From positions 1-15,291 of the forward strand of contig DAOWAC010000003.1 in assembly GCA_030634785.1 (NCBI GenBank): 15,291 nt of DNA, read 5' to 3'. The position numbers and the translations under genes were made by a program. Below, one piece after another: positions 1 to 7,129 of this stretch. The notes under the pieces were generated by a model. It did no database searches. It saw only the letters and a program-made list of their open reading frames with translations, and was not told where the DNA came from. Positions within the stretch are counted from its first letter, which is position 1; every line of letters starts with the position of its first letter. This DNA comes from Chloroflexota bacterium. GTDB taxonomy: Archaea; Iainarchaeota; Iainarchaeia; Iainarchaeales; GCA-2688035.

Positions 1-809
1 CCTGGCGGGTCAAGCGAAAAAGGGTGCTCTATTTTGATTATTTCGTCGTCAACAGGCGCAAGGTCCAATGCACCGCCCCATGCAATTACGCCGCCAACCC
101 TTTCAGTAATGCTTTTTATTTTTTTCATTGAAAGTGAAACATTTGCAAGTACTTCCATTACATCTGCTGTTCCTGCAGCACTGGTAATGCTTCTGCTGCT
201 TGTTTTTGGAACAAAACATCCTGCAGAGGCAACAATTGGAATAACAATCATTGTGGTCCTGCCATTTGTTCCTCCAATACAGTGCTTGTCAACAACTGGT
301 TTTTTTGAAATTTTTATTTCCCTGCCATTTTCAGCCAGTGCCTTTGTCATAGCAACTGTTTCATCAAGAGTATAGCCATGAACAAATACTGCGCTTACAA
401 AAGCACTTGTTTCAATTTCGCTCAAAGCATTTTTGCTCATATCATTAACAATTTCTCTGATTTCGTTTTCTTTCAATTCTTCTCCATTAAGCTTTTTTTT
501 AATATACTTAAGTGAAGCAGGTTTTGGAACAGGCGTAACCTTTACTCTTGTTCCTTTTTTGAGTGACAGCTCTTTTTTAACATCCTTAAATACACCAAGC
601 TCATTTAGCTTTACCATTGAATCGGTAACATCAACAACCGTTACAATTTTCCTGCTGCTTCCAACAGCCTTTAATTCAACCCTGTCAAGTGGAAAAACCC
701 CAAGCTCTCTTGCATCAGTCCTGTTCATTACACAAATCATGCGCTGGGCTTCAATATCAAAAGGTTTTATTTTCATTATTTGACTGTAAGCACTTTCGTT
801 TTTTGTCAT
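1..809 (-). CDS. deoA: AMP phosphorylase (thymidine phosphorylase family), C-terminus cut by window edge
   Basis: Archaeal AMP phosphorylase catalyses AMP (or CMP/UMP) plus phosphate to the free base plus ribose-1,5-bisphosphate, the entry step of the archaeal NMP-degradation/RuBisCO route. Reading the minus strand gives about 269 residues of an enzyme usually near 500. The AMPpase-type phosphate-binding loop KHCIGGTNGRTT lies near residue 175, followed by TSSRSITSAAGTADVMEVL and GGVIAWGGALDLAPVDDEI, and the frame is still open at base 1 (HPFSLDPPG). These variants separate it from bacterial thymidine phosphorylase. Start: 809 is the first ATG and lies about 35 nt from a TATA-like box. ATG 776 (MKIKPFDIEA) matches the usual family N-terminus better and is a real alternative. 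Neither has a Shine-Dalgarno sequence. It follows the LOG-family gene by 62 nt. Its functional partner, the R15P isomerase homologue, is at 8205-9173. Family identity is firm; the start is uncertain. Confidence 0.93.
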   Translation of the reverse strand, partial: MTKNESAYSQIMKIKPFDIEAQRMICVMNRTDARELGVFPLDRVELKAVGSSRKIVTVVDVTDSMVKLNELGVFKDVKKELSLKKGTRVKVTPVPKPASLKYIKKKLNGEELKENEIREIVNDMSKNALSEIETSAFVSAVFVHGYTLDETVAMTKALAENGREIKISKKPVVDKHCIGGTNGRTTMIVIPIVASAGCFVPKTSSRSITSAAGTADVMEVLANVSLSMKKIKSITERVGGVIAWGGALDLAPVDDEIIKIEHPFSLDPP

Positions 810-836
810 AAAAGAATCAGTAAAGAATAGGCAAAG

Positions 837-850
837 CCAGTATTTAATGC
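837..850 (-). promoter_or_regulatory. TATA-like box for the AMP phosphorylase gene
   Basis: On the minus strand the 62-nt gap between the LOG-family gene and AMP phosphorylase contains GCATTAAATACTGG. The TTAAATA core centres near 844. An archaeal start site about 25-27 nt downstream would fall near 817, giving a very short leader to ATG 809. This suggests the gene can be transcribed independently of the pyrBCE unit. Inference from spacing only. Confidence 0.4.
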
Positions 851-871
851 TTTTCTTAGTAAAGTAGGAAT

Positions 872-1420
872 TTAATGTTTTTCTTGTTTCAGTAATTCAA
901 TCAATTTTTCAACAAGCTTTTTTGGATCTTCTTCTAAAATTATCGGTGTTGGATATTCTCCTTTCATAACTTCTTTTTCAAGCTCTTCAGCCTTGTCTGC
1001 CATTCCGCCACTACCTTTTAGTAATCCTATTGGAATTCCTGCAGCATATGCTATTGAAAACTCGTTCATTGTTCCAACCCTGCCTCCAATTACAATAATG
1101 GCATCACAGCTTCTGACAAGAATGGTATTTCTTCCGCCTGCAAGACCCATTCCTGTATAGATTACTGTTGAACAGGCCTCCATTGGATAATGGTATTTTT
1201 CCAAGTGTTCTTTTTTGTTTAAAGCAGGACTTACTCCTAAAACTGTGCCCCCTGCGTCTTTTGTTCCTTTTGCAGCAGCAAGCGGTAGTCCAATTGTTGC
1301 ACCAAAGAAAAAAATTGCATCGTTTTCTGCAATTGCTTTTCCAATCGCGGTTGCTTTTTCAAGTAGCTCTTTTGAGTGCTGTCCTGAGGCGCTGCCCATT
1401 ACTCCAATTTTTAGCTTCAT
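872..1420 (-). CDS. LOG-family (lysine-decarboxylase-like Rossmann) nucleotide-binding protein
   Basis: This is a 182-residue SLOG/LOG superfamily protein. The N-terminal strand and glycine loop (KIGVMGSASG, residues 4-13) start a Rossmann-like fold. GLAGGRN (92-98) and the signature GGRVGTMNE (112-120) match the LOG motif (P)GGxGTxxE, including the catalytic Glu120. Characterised LOG enzymes are phosphoribohydrolases that release the base from a nucleoside 5'-monophosphate. Other members only bind nucleotides, so the activity here is not proven. It starts 11 nt after the pyrE stop, with a weak Shine-Dalgarno-like AAAGGA 6 nt before the ATG, so it is probably the last gene of the pyrB-pyrC-pyrE unit. 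The next gene degrades AMP, so the context is nucleotide turnover. Its length fits the stand-alone family. The family call is confident; the substrate is unknown. Confidence 0.85.
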   Translation of the reverse strand: MKLKIGVMGSASGQHSKELLEKATAIGKAIAENDAIFFFGATIGLPLAAAKGTKDAGGTVLGVSPALNKKEHLEKYHYPMEACSTVIYTGMGLAGGRNTILVRSCDAIIVIGGRVGTMNEFSIAYAAGIPIGLLKGSGGMADKAEELEKEVMKGEYPTPIILEEDPKKLVEKLIELLKQEKH

Positions 1421-1431
1421 ACTTTATCCTT

Positions 1432-2061
1432 TTAGGCGTTTGAAGAATTTTTTTTGCTCCATTCCTCTGGGTTTGAAAAATATTCTTTTATTGAATCAAA
1501 TTGCTCTTGTGAAATTTTTTTGTTTTCAAGCAACAAATCAAGCATTTCACTAATCTTTAAGACTGAGTGCAGTTCATATCCTTTTTCTTTTAAAATTTCT
1601 GGTCCGCCTTGTTCTCTGTCAACCAACACAACAAGATCTTTTACTTTAAGACCAGCGTCTTCTAACAAAACAGCTGCTTCAAGCATGCTTGTGCCCTTTG
1701 TAATCAAATCATCTATTGCCAAAACACTTTGTCCTTCTTCAAACTGGCCTTCAACAGGCTTTTTTGTTCCGTGTTTTTTTGTTGTCATTCTTGGATAAAT
1801 CATTGGCCATTCTGATTCAAGGGAAACAGCTGTTGCGATTGCAATTGCAGCATATGGAATTCCTGCAATCAAATCAAACTGTAACGGCTTTGCAATTTCA
1901 ACAAGTTTTGACGCAACAATTTTCAATGCATCAGGGTGGGAAATTAAAACCCTCAAATCAATATATATTGGACTTAAGAGTCCGCTTTTCAAAGTAAAAG
2001 TTCCGAATTTTACAGCACCAATTTCAAATAGCTTGTTGCATAATTCTTGTTTTGAACTCAT
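1432..2061 (-). CDS. pyrE: Orotate phosphoribosyltransferase, UMP-synthase-like type
   Basis: PyrE transfers the phosphoribosyl group of PRPP to orotate to make OMP, the fifth step of UMP synthesis. The 209-residue protein has the PRPP-binding motif [14 protein letters not shown] (113-126, acidic pair D117/D118), the flexible catalytic loop [10 protein letters not shown] (92-101) and DREQGG (149-154). [20 protein letters not shown] (18-36), GIPYAAI, DREQGG and [11 protein letters not shown] resemble the OPRT half of eukaryotic UMP synthase more than typical short archaeal PyrE. No OMP decarboxylase domain is fused. An in-frame GTG at 2079 would extend it by six residues, but the strong GGGAGGG lies about 8 nt before ATG 2061 and is inside that extension, so 2061 is preferred. 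It lies 24 nt after pyrC and 11 nt before the LOG gene, in one transcription unit. Confidence 0.95.
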   Translation of the reverse strand: MSSKQELCNKLFEIGAVKFGTFTLKSGLLSPIYIDLRVLISHPDALKIVASKLVEIAKPLQFDLIAGIPYAAIAIATAVSLESEWPMIYPRMTTKKHGTKKPVEGQFEEGQSVLAIDDLITKGTSMLEAAVLLEDAGLKVKDLVVLVDREQGGPEILKEKGYELHSVLKISEMLDLLLENKKISQEQFDSIKEYFSNPEEWSKKNSSNA

Positions 2062-2085
2062 CAAAAAACCCTCCCTCACAAAAAA

Positions 2086-3378
2086 TTAATGAATAACTTT
2101 TCCGTTTTCCATTATTGTTTTTCCTGCAACGATTGTGTAAACTGCTTTTCCTTTAAGTTTCATTCCTGCAAATGGTGTGTTTCTTCCCTTTGATTCAAAC
2201 TTTTCAGGGTCAACTGTTTCTTTTGCATTCAAATCAATAATTGTAATATCTGCATCTTTTCCTTTGCTTAATGTACCTTTGTCAATTCCTAATATTTTTG
2301 CAGGATTGCATGAAAGCTTGGCAATTGCGTCTTCCAAAGGCAGAATGTTTGTATGAACAAGCTTGTCTAACACCAGTGGCAGCATTGTTTCGAGTCCTAC
2401 TATTCCGTTTTCGCAGTATTCAAATTCTTTGAATTTTTCAACAAGCAAATGCGGTGCATGATCTGAGGCAATAACATCAATTGTTCCGTCTTTTAATCCT
2501 TCCAAAACAGCTTTTCTGTGCTCTTTGCTTCTTAAAGGCGGGTTAACTTTTGCATTTGCATTATAGCCTCTGACATCCTCGTCTGTTAAAGTAAAAAAAT
2601 GCGGGCATGTTTCTGCAGAAATTTTTAATTTTTTCTTTTTTGCAAGTTTTATCAAATCAATGCTTCCTTTTGTTGAAATATGACAAAAGTGGATTTGTGC
2701 GTCTGCAAGTTCGCTTAAAATTATTTCTCTTGCAACCATTACTTCTTCTGCTGCAGCAGGTTTTGCAGGCAATCCAAGTTCTGTTGAAACAAGTCCCTCA
2801 TGCATTACCCCTCCTGCGGAAAGTTTTGTATCTTCTGAATGTGAAAGCAATGGCATGTTCCACATTGTACAATATTCCAAAGCTTTTCGCATTACATTTG
2901 CATCCTGAATATCGGAACCGTCATCGCTTACTGCAACTGCACCTGTTTTTTTAAGTTCTCCAATTTCTGCAAGTTCTTTTCCTTTTCTTCCCTTTGTAAT
3001 TGCTCCAATTGGTAAAATATTTACTACTGCTTCTCTTTTTGCTCTGCTTAAAATAAATTCAATTACTGTTTGATTATCTGCATCAGGTATTGTGTTTGGC
3101 ATTCCAACAATTGTTGCAAACCCGCCTTTTGCTGCTGCCCTGCTTGCTGTTGCAATAGTTTCCTTATCTTCCCTTCCTGGTTCTCTTAAATGAACATGCA
3201 TATCAATTAAGCCAGGGCATACAATTAGTCCTTTTGCATCAATTGTTTCATCAGCCTTTGTCTTTATGCCCTTGCCAAGTTCTGCAATTTTTCCGTTCTT
3301 TACCAAAACATCCATTTCTTTGTTTATTTTGTTTGAAGGGTCAACTACTTTTCCGTTCTTGATTAAGATTGAAGTCAT
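2086..3378 (-). CDS. pyrC: Dihydroorotase, class I
   Basis: PyrC cyclises carbamoyl aspartate to dihydroorotate (third pyrimidine step). It is a 430-residue amidohydrolase. The first metal-binding motif is DMHVHLREPG (59-68; His61, His63, substrate Arg65). SDDG (151-154) supplies the bridging aspartate seen in class I enzymes in place of a carboxylated lysine. His180 (LLSHSED), His233 (HFCHIS) and catalytic Asp306 (ASDHAPH) complete the site. Length and motifs fit the class I family (about 420-430 residues) rather than the shorter E. coli class II. The start codon overlaps the pyrB stop in ATGA (3375-3378), so translation is probably coupled. pyrE follows after 24 nt. Class I DHOases often form complexes with ATCase in bacteria such as Aquifex; whether that happens here is inference. 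Confidence 0.97.
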   Translation of the reverse strand: MTSILIKNGKVVDPSNKINKEMDVLVKNGKIAELGKGIKTKADETIDAKGLIVCPGLIDMHVHLREPGREDKETIATASRAAAKGGFATIVGMPNTIPDADNQTVIEFILSRAKREAVVNILPIGAITKGRKGKELAEIGELKKTGAVAVSDDGSDIQDANVMRKALEYCTMWNMPLLSHSEDTKLSAGGVMHEGLVSTELGLPAKPAAAEEVMVAREIILSELADAQIHFCHISTKGSIDLIKLAKKKKLKISAETCPHFFTLTDEDVRGYNANAKVNPPLRSKEHRKAVLEGLKDGTIDVIASDHAPHLLVEKFKEFEYCENGIVGLETMLPLVLDKLVHTNILPLEDAIAKLSCNPAKILGIDKGTLSKGKDADITIIDLNAKETVDPEKFESKGRNTPFAGMKLKGKAVYTIVAGKTIMENGKVIH

Positions 3379-4394
3379 CTTCTTTCACCGCCCATTAGCA
3401 GGTATAATAATGCAAGTCTTACTGCATAACCGTTTTCAACCTGGTCTTCTACAACACTTCTGTCAGATTCCATTACTTCTGTTTTTAGGTCAACTTCCCT
3501 GTTGATTGGACCAGGGTGCATTACTATTGCATCAAACTTTGCAAGTGCAACCCGTTCCTGATTTATACAATAACATTTACTGTATTCTCTTACGCTTGGA
3601 ATGTCTCCGCCTGCAGCTCTTTCAAGCTGTATTCTTAAAGCATAAATTACGTCAACACCTTTTACTGCTTCGTCAAGGTCGTGGTAAATTTTGCATTTGA
3701 AAACTTTGTCCAAACCATATGGTATTAATGTTGGAGGGGCAACAATTCTTGGCTCAACTCCAAACTTGTTTAATGCCCTGATTAAAGAGCCTGCTACCCT
3801 GCTGTGTTTTATGTCTCCTACAATTGCAACCTTTAATCCTGAAATCTGACCTCTTTTTTCAAGCATTGTATAAAGATCAAGTAATGCCTGTGTAGGGTGT
3901 TCGTGCCATCCATCTCCACCGCTTATAACAGGTGCTTTTATTTCATCTGCAATCATTTGAGGACTTCCTGCCTTGCCATGTCTTAAAATTACCATATCGG
4001 CATGCATTGCATTCAAAGTTCTTACAGTGTCATTCAGTGTTTCGCCTTTTTTTTGCATACTGCTTCCTGACGCTGAAACATTAATTGTGTCAATGCTCAA
4101 ATTTTTGCCAGCGAGCTCAAAAGAAATTCTTGTTCTTGTACTTGCTTCAAAGAAAAAGTTAATTTGGCTCATTCCCTTCAAGAGATTGATTTTTTTGTCT
4201 GGTTTTATAATAAATTCCTTAAAGAGTTTTGCACAGTCAAAAACTAGTTTCATATCTGCTATGCTTAAATCATTAATACTTACAATATTTTTGCTTGGAA
4301 GTTTTCTTTTGCCAATGGTTTTTGTTAAGCGTTTCTCAAAGTCAATTTGCCATTCGCCAATTTCCTGCCAAAGCTTTTGTCTCTTAGGATGCAA
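3375..4394 (-). CDS. pyrB: Aspartate carbamoyltransferase catalytic chain, bacterial-type
   Basis: PyrB condenses carbamoyl phosphate with aspartate (first committed pyrimidine step). The 339-residue protein has the carbamoyl-phosphate loop ASTRTRISFE (84-93), the 80s-loop lysine in SMQKKGETL (112-120), HEHPTQALLD (164-173), GDIKHSRV (193-200), the aspartate-binding LRIQLER (253-259) and HPGPINRE (293-300). HPGPxNR is the form found in bacterial class B/C ATCases; PyrI-dependent enzymes, as in E. coli and most archaea, carry HPLPR there. No pyrI is adjacent, and pyrC follows by an ATGA overlap. The start is TTG at 4394, preceded by AGGTGGG ending about 6 nt upstream. No other start lies before the conserved N-terminal helix, so there is an unusual leader of about 35 basic residues. 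A false extension from a missed start cannot be excluded. Confidence 0.95.
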   Translation of the reverse strand: MHPKRQKLWQEIGEWQIDFEKRLTKTIGKRKLPSKNIVSINDLSIADMKLVFDCAKLFKEFIIKPDKKINLLKGMSQINFFFEASTRTRISFELAGKNLSIDTINVSASGSSMQKKGETLNDTVRTLNAMHADMVILRHGKAGSPQMIADEIKAPVISGGDGWHEHPTQALLDLYTMLEKRGQISGLKVAIVGDIKHSRVAGSLIRALNKFGVEPRIVAPPTLIPYGLDKVFKCKIYHDLDEAVKGVDVIYALRIQLERAAGGDIPSVREYSKCYCINQERVALAKFDAIVMHPGPINREVDLKTEVMESDRSVVEDQVENGYAVRLALLYLLMGGERR

Positions 4395-4420
4395 TCTACG
4401 CCCACCTACTAGTTTATGCC

Positions 4421-4470
4421 AAATACTTTTTTAAAGTAAACTAATTACTTTCACTTTTTAAACTTTATTT
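4421..4470 (-). promoter_or_regulatory. Candidate promoter region of pyrB-pyrC-pyrE
   Basis: The 100-nt gap between pyrK and pyrB (4395-4494) has two TATA-like boxes on the minus strand: AGTTTAAAAAGTG (near 4461) and CTTTAAAAAAG (near 4432). The upstream box would start transcription near 4434 and leave the AGGTGGG ribosome site (4401-4407) inside a leader of about 40 nt. The nearer box would start near 4405 and remove it, so I favour the upstream one. Read-through from pyrK is also possible. Confidence 0.4.
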
Positions 4471-4494
4471 CTCCTAAATTATTTTTCTTTTAGC

Positions 4495-5307
4495 CTATTT
4501 TTGTCTCCACTCTGAAAACTCTTTTGTTGAAACATTCTTTCCTGACTTTAACATTGCACTTTTTCCAAAATCAGCCGTTTCTCTCAATTGTTCTCCTGTA
4601 AACACAGGTCCGTCCTTGCAAACAAGCCATTTGCCCAAAGCACATGCTCCGCAAATACCTGTTGCACACCGCATGTATCGTTCTAGGTTTAACTGGCATT
4701 TTATTTTGTATTTCTCACAAATTTCAAACACTGCCTTCATCATTCCTTCAGGTCCGCAGCAAAAAATACAATCAAACTTTTCTTTCTTCAAAAGGCTTTC
4801 CAAAATTGTTGTAACAAATCCTTTTTCTCCAAGGCTTCCATCATCAGTAGTTATGTATAAACCTTTTGTTGTTTTGCCAAGTCTTTCTTTGAATAAACAG
4901 GCCTTTCCTGTTTTTGCACCGAGAACAATTGAAATTTTTGCACCTTGTTCTTTGAGTTGTTCTGCCAGAAGTGCAATTGGTGCTGCTCCGCATCCGCCGG
5001 CAACAATACATACTCTTTTTACTTCTTTCAAATCAAAACCGTTTCCGTAAGGACCGCGAATTCCTATCTTGTTTCCTTCTTTTAATTCACACATTGCTTT
5101 TGTAAACTTTCCTTTGCACTGTACCGTAATTGCACATTCTTTTCCTGAAGCAGTTAGCGTAAATGGCTTTTCGTCAAGTCCTGGAATCCAAGCCATTGCA
5201 AACTGCCCTGGTTTTGCATCCATTGCAAAGTCAAGGTAATATGTCTTAATGTCTGGGGTTTCCGACACAATTTTTTTGATTGCTGCCATTGTTGGTTTTT
5301 CATTCAT
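4495..5307 (-). CDS. pyrK: Dihydroorotate dehydrogenase electron-transfer subunit
   Basis: PyrK carries FAD and a [2Fe-2S] cluster and passes electrons from PyrD (class 1B) to NAD+. The 270-residue protein has a ferredoxin-reductase-like N-terminal domain with the FAD-binding KPFTLTAS (47-54) and GIRGPYGNGF (82-91), then a nucleotide-binding domain starting VCIVAGGCGAAPI (99-111) and with CGPEGMM (184-190). The cluster cysteines are Cys214, Cys219, Cys222 and Cys230 (C-x4-C-x2-C-x7-C), followed by KDGPVF. All four are present. Length is typical. Its ATG overlaps the HAD gene stop as ATGA (5304-5307). It is in the same unit as pyrD but separated from it by two small genes rather than directly adjacent, which is the more usual arrangement. 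Confidence 0.95.
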   Translation of the reverse strand: MNEKPTMAAIKKIVSETPDIKTYYLDFAMDAKPGQFAMAWIPGLDEKPFTLTASGKECAITVQCKGKFTKAMCELKEGNKIGIRGPYGNGFDLKEVKRVCIVAGGCGAAPIALLAEQLKEQGAKISIVLGAKTGKACLFKERLGKTTKGLYITTDDGSLGEKGFVTTILESLLKKEKFDCIFCCGPEGMMKAVFEICEKYKIKCQLNLERYMRCATGICGACALGKWLVCKDGPVFTGEQLRETADFGKSAMLKSGKNVSTKEFSEWRQK

Positions 5308-5933
5308 TTTGAATCACTGTTTAATTTTTTGATTAGATTAGGGAGTTTGCCGACATTTTCAATAATATAATCGGGATTTGTTGCCTGTAATTTTTCTTTT
5401 GGGTTATATCCTGATAGCACTGCAACACTTTTAATGCCTGCATGCTTTGCGGTTTCAATATCGTGAACCATGTCTCCTACAAAAAGGCAGTTTTCTTTTT
5501 TTGCTCCAAGGTTTTCAAGCAGGCTATTAACCAAGGTTCTTTTGTCGTCTCTTCTTTCAATCTTTTGAATCAGCCCATCAAACCCAAACTGCTTGCATTC
5601 ATTTTCCAAAAAGTTTTTTGTTTTTGCGCTGAGCACTGCGGACGTTATGCCCCTGCTTTGAAGCCATTCCAGAGTCTGCCTTGCATTCGGCATTGGCTTG
5701 CATGGCGTTCCTTTTGGAAATTCGCTCAAAAAAATTTCTGCTGTTTTTTCAAAATCGGTAACCCCTCTTTTTTTATAAAAGTTTTTCCAAGGCAGTTCAA
5801 CAACATTTCTATATTCCTGCAAGGCAAGCCTTTTCATGCCAAAGTGCTCAAAAACTTTCATGTCTGCCCTGTACACTGCTTCAAAGTCGTCGCACAAAAC
5901 ACCACTCCAGTCAAAAATTACTGTGTCAATCAT
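5304..5933 (-). CDS. HAD-superfamily protein with a DxS nucleophile motif
   Basis: This is a 209-residue haloacid-dehalogenase-fold protein. Motif I is FDWSGVLCD (7-15), with nucleophile Asp8, but position +2, usually the general acid/base Asp of phosphatases, is Ser10. Motif II is LSAKT (Ser102), motif III is Lys131 (RRDDKRT), and motif IV is FVGDMVHDIETAKHAG (151-166, GD...D). A helical cap lies at about residues 16-85. The architecture is that of phosphoglycolate/nucleotide phosphatases, with the DxD change as the exception. It could be a phosphatase using another acid, a non-phosphatase HAD, or a low-activity enzyme. It overlaps the 79-residue gene upstream by ATGA and pyrK downstream by ATGA, so it is co-expressed with pyrD and pyrK. 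A role on a pyrimidine nucleotide is suggested only by this context. Confidence 0.85.
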   Translation of the reverse strand: MIDTVIFDWSGVLCDDFEAVYRADMKVFEHFGMKRLALQEYRNVVELPWKNFYKKRGVTDFEKTAEIFLSEFPKGTPCKPMPNARQTLEWLQSRGITSAVLSAKTKNFLENECKQFGFDGLIQKIERRDDKRTLVNSLLENLGAKKENCLFVGDMVHDIETAKHAGIKSVAVLSGYNPKEKLQATNPDYIIENVGKLPNLIKKLNSDSK

Positions 5934-6169
5934 TTCTGTTCACCAAATGCTTTGCTTACAACCCTGTCAATTATCTGGAAGCCAACCTGTGAAAATTCTG
6001 GCAAATTATTATATATGTTATCCGCAAGGTTTTCTTTAATCTCTGCACTTTGGCCAATCTCTTTTCTGCTTTCGGGATTAACACTTCCTGCACTTTTTTT
6101 GACAAACTCTGTTTCCTGCCTTAAAAGAATTTTGCCACTTGGGCTTGCAGACACATTAGGCATGTGCAA
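5930..6169 (-). CDS. Small orphan protein inside the pyrD-pyrK unit
   Basis: I do not recognise this 79-residue protein. It is hydrophilic with mixed charge, has no cysteine, no signal peptide and no membrane segment. The middle (residues 20-50) is rich in Ser/Glu/Lys and the C-terminal third (LADNIYNNLPEFSQVGFQII) looks like amphipathic helix. I take it as real because it exactly fills the gap between pyrD and the HAD gene: its start overlaps the pyrD 3' end by 14 nt (8 nt if ATG 6163 is used) and its stop overlaps the HAD start as ATGA. That is the same packing as the rest of the unit. It could be an accessory or regulatory subunit for the dehydrogenase or HAD protein; nothing in the sequence proves this. 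A long opposite-strand frame covers the region, but it has no supporting features. Confidence 0.65.
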   Translation of the reverse strand: MHMPNVSASPSGKILLRQETEFVKKSAGSVNPESRKEIGQSAEIKENLADNIYNNLPEFSQVGFQIIDRVVSKAFGEQK

Positions 6170-7067
6170 CTCCCCTTATTTCTTTAAGACTTTTAACATT
6201 GTTTTCCTTCATCCACTTCTGCATTTCATCACAGATTTTTTTGAATACTTCGATTCCCTGATAGTGTGTTGCAGAGCCAATTCCTAAAGCAGTTGCTCCT
6301 GCCTGAATGTATTCAATTGCATCTCTGCCATTTGAAATTCCACCCATTCCAAGGATTGGAATTTTAACAGACTCGTAAATTTGGTAAACGCATTTTATGC
6401 CAACAGGCTTTATTGCCGGACCGCTTAGACCGCCAAACTTGTTGTGCAAAATTGGTTTTCTTGCATCAATATCAATACACATTCCTGCAACAGTGTTAAC
6501 TGCACAAATTGCATCTGCTCCAGCCTTTTCGCATCCTGCAGCAATGACTGCAATGTTTGGTGCCTGCGGAGTAAGCTTTGCAATTAGTGAAATTTCTCCA
6601 ATTTCTTTTTTCACTGCCTTTATCACTTTAGCTGAGACCTCTTTGCTTGTTCCAAAAATCTGGCCATGTTCTTTGGTATTAGGACAGCTTATATTTACCT
6701 CTATTGCATCTGGTTTGTGCAATGCAACATCTTTTGCAACTGTTGCAAATTCTTCAACACTTGCTCCGTAAATGCTTGCAATCAGTGGAAAATTTCTTTT
6801 AGAAAGTTGTTTCCATTCTTTCTCCATATTTTGGAAGCCAGGTGAAGGTAATCCAACAGCATTAAGTAAACCGTGTTCCCATTCAATCACTGATGGGTTT
6901 GCATGACCGTTTCTTTCTTCAGGTCCAATGCTTTTCATTGTTATTGCGCCAGCGCCTCCTTCTTCAAAAACACGCTGCATTAAAGGAAAATTAGTACCAA
7001 GAATGCCTGAAGCCAACACTGTTGGATTCTGCATCTTTAAGCCAATAAAGTTTGTTTTTAGGTCCAA
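6156..7067 (-). CDS. pyrD: Dihydroorotate dehydrogenase, class 1B catalytic subunit
   Basis: PyrD oxidises dihydroorotate to orotate on FMN and passes electrons to PyrK. It is a 303-residue TIM-barrel protein. NPTVLASGILG (14-24) begins the FMN site. Lys45 (TMKSIG), NAVGLPSPG (69-77) and NISCPNTKEHG (125-135) follow, with catalytic base Cys128; the cysteine marks class 1 (serine in class 2). GGLSGPAIKP (212-221) and MGGI close the phosphate site. With pyrK in the same unit this is the NAD-linked 1B form. The start is TTG at 7067 (MDLKTNFIGLKMQNP), which matches the family N-terminus. ATG 7034 would begin at MQNP and lose the first strand. No clear Shine-Dalgarno is visible. The TATA-like box at 7096-7109 lies about 35 nt upstream and is shared with divergent rpe. 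Confidence 0.96.
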   Translation of the reverse strand: MDLKTNFIGLKMQNPTVLASGILGTNFPLMQRVFEEGGAGAITMKSIGPEERNGHANPSVIEWEHGLLNAVGLPSPGFQNMEKEWKQLSKRNFPLIASIYGASVEEFATVAKDVALHKPDAIEVNISCPNTKEHGQIFGTSKEVSAKVIKAVKKEIGEISLIAKLTPQAPNIAVIAAGCEKAGADAICAVNTVAGMCIDIDARKPILHNKFGGLSGPAIKPVGIKCVYQIYESVKIPILGMGGISNGRDAIEYIQAGATALGIGSATHYQGIEVFKKICDEMQKWMKENNVKSLKEIRGVAHA

Positions 7068-7074
7068 TAAAACC

Positions 7075-7112
7075 CGCTAATATTGAATTTGATTCTTTAT
7101 TTAAATTTAGCG
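7075..7112. promoter_or_regulatory. Shared divergent pyrD/rpe promoter with inverted repeat
   Basis: The 62-nt gap between pyrD (minus) and rpe (plus) holds one palindromic TATA-like core, ATTTAAAT (7099-7106). It sits 27 nt from the rpe ATG, which fits leaderless transcription, and about 35 nt from the pyrD TTG. A six-base inverted repeat, CGCTAA (7075-7080) and TTAGCG (7107-7112), brackets the area with centres 32 bp apart. One arm abuts the TATA core and the other lies at the expected pyrD start site. The TATA role is well supported by spacing; the operator role is a guess. Confidence 0.5.
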
Positions 7113-7129
7113 TCTTTCCCATATCTTGT

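Noticed and set aside
34..783. Two plus-strand open frames (34-375 and 433-783)
   Set aside because: They are antisense to the AMP phosphorylase gene, whose minus-strand translation carries full family motifs across both.
5442..6287. A 281-codon plus-strand frame, the longest antisense frame here
   Set aside because: It runs opposite the HAD gene, the 79-residue gene and the pyrD end; it is Phe/Cys/Lys-rich low-quality sequence with no motif, ribosome site or promoter.
7052..7129. Upstream 26-codon extension of rpe
   Set aside because: It crosses the TATA core and is unlike any Rpe N-terminus; ATG 7130 fits family and promoter spacing.
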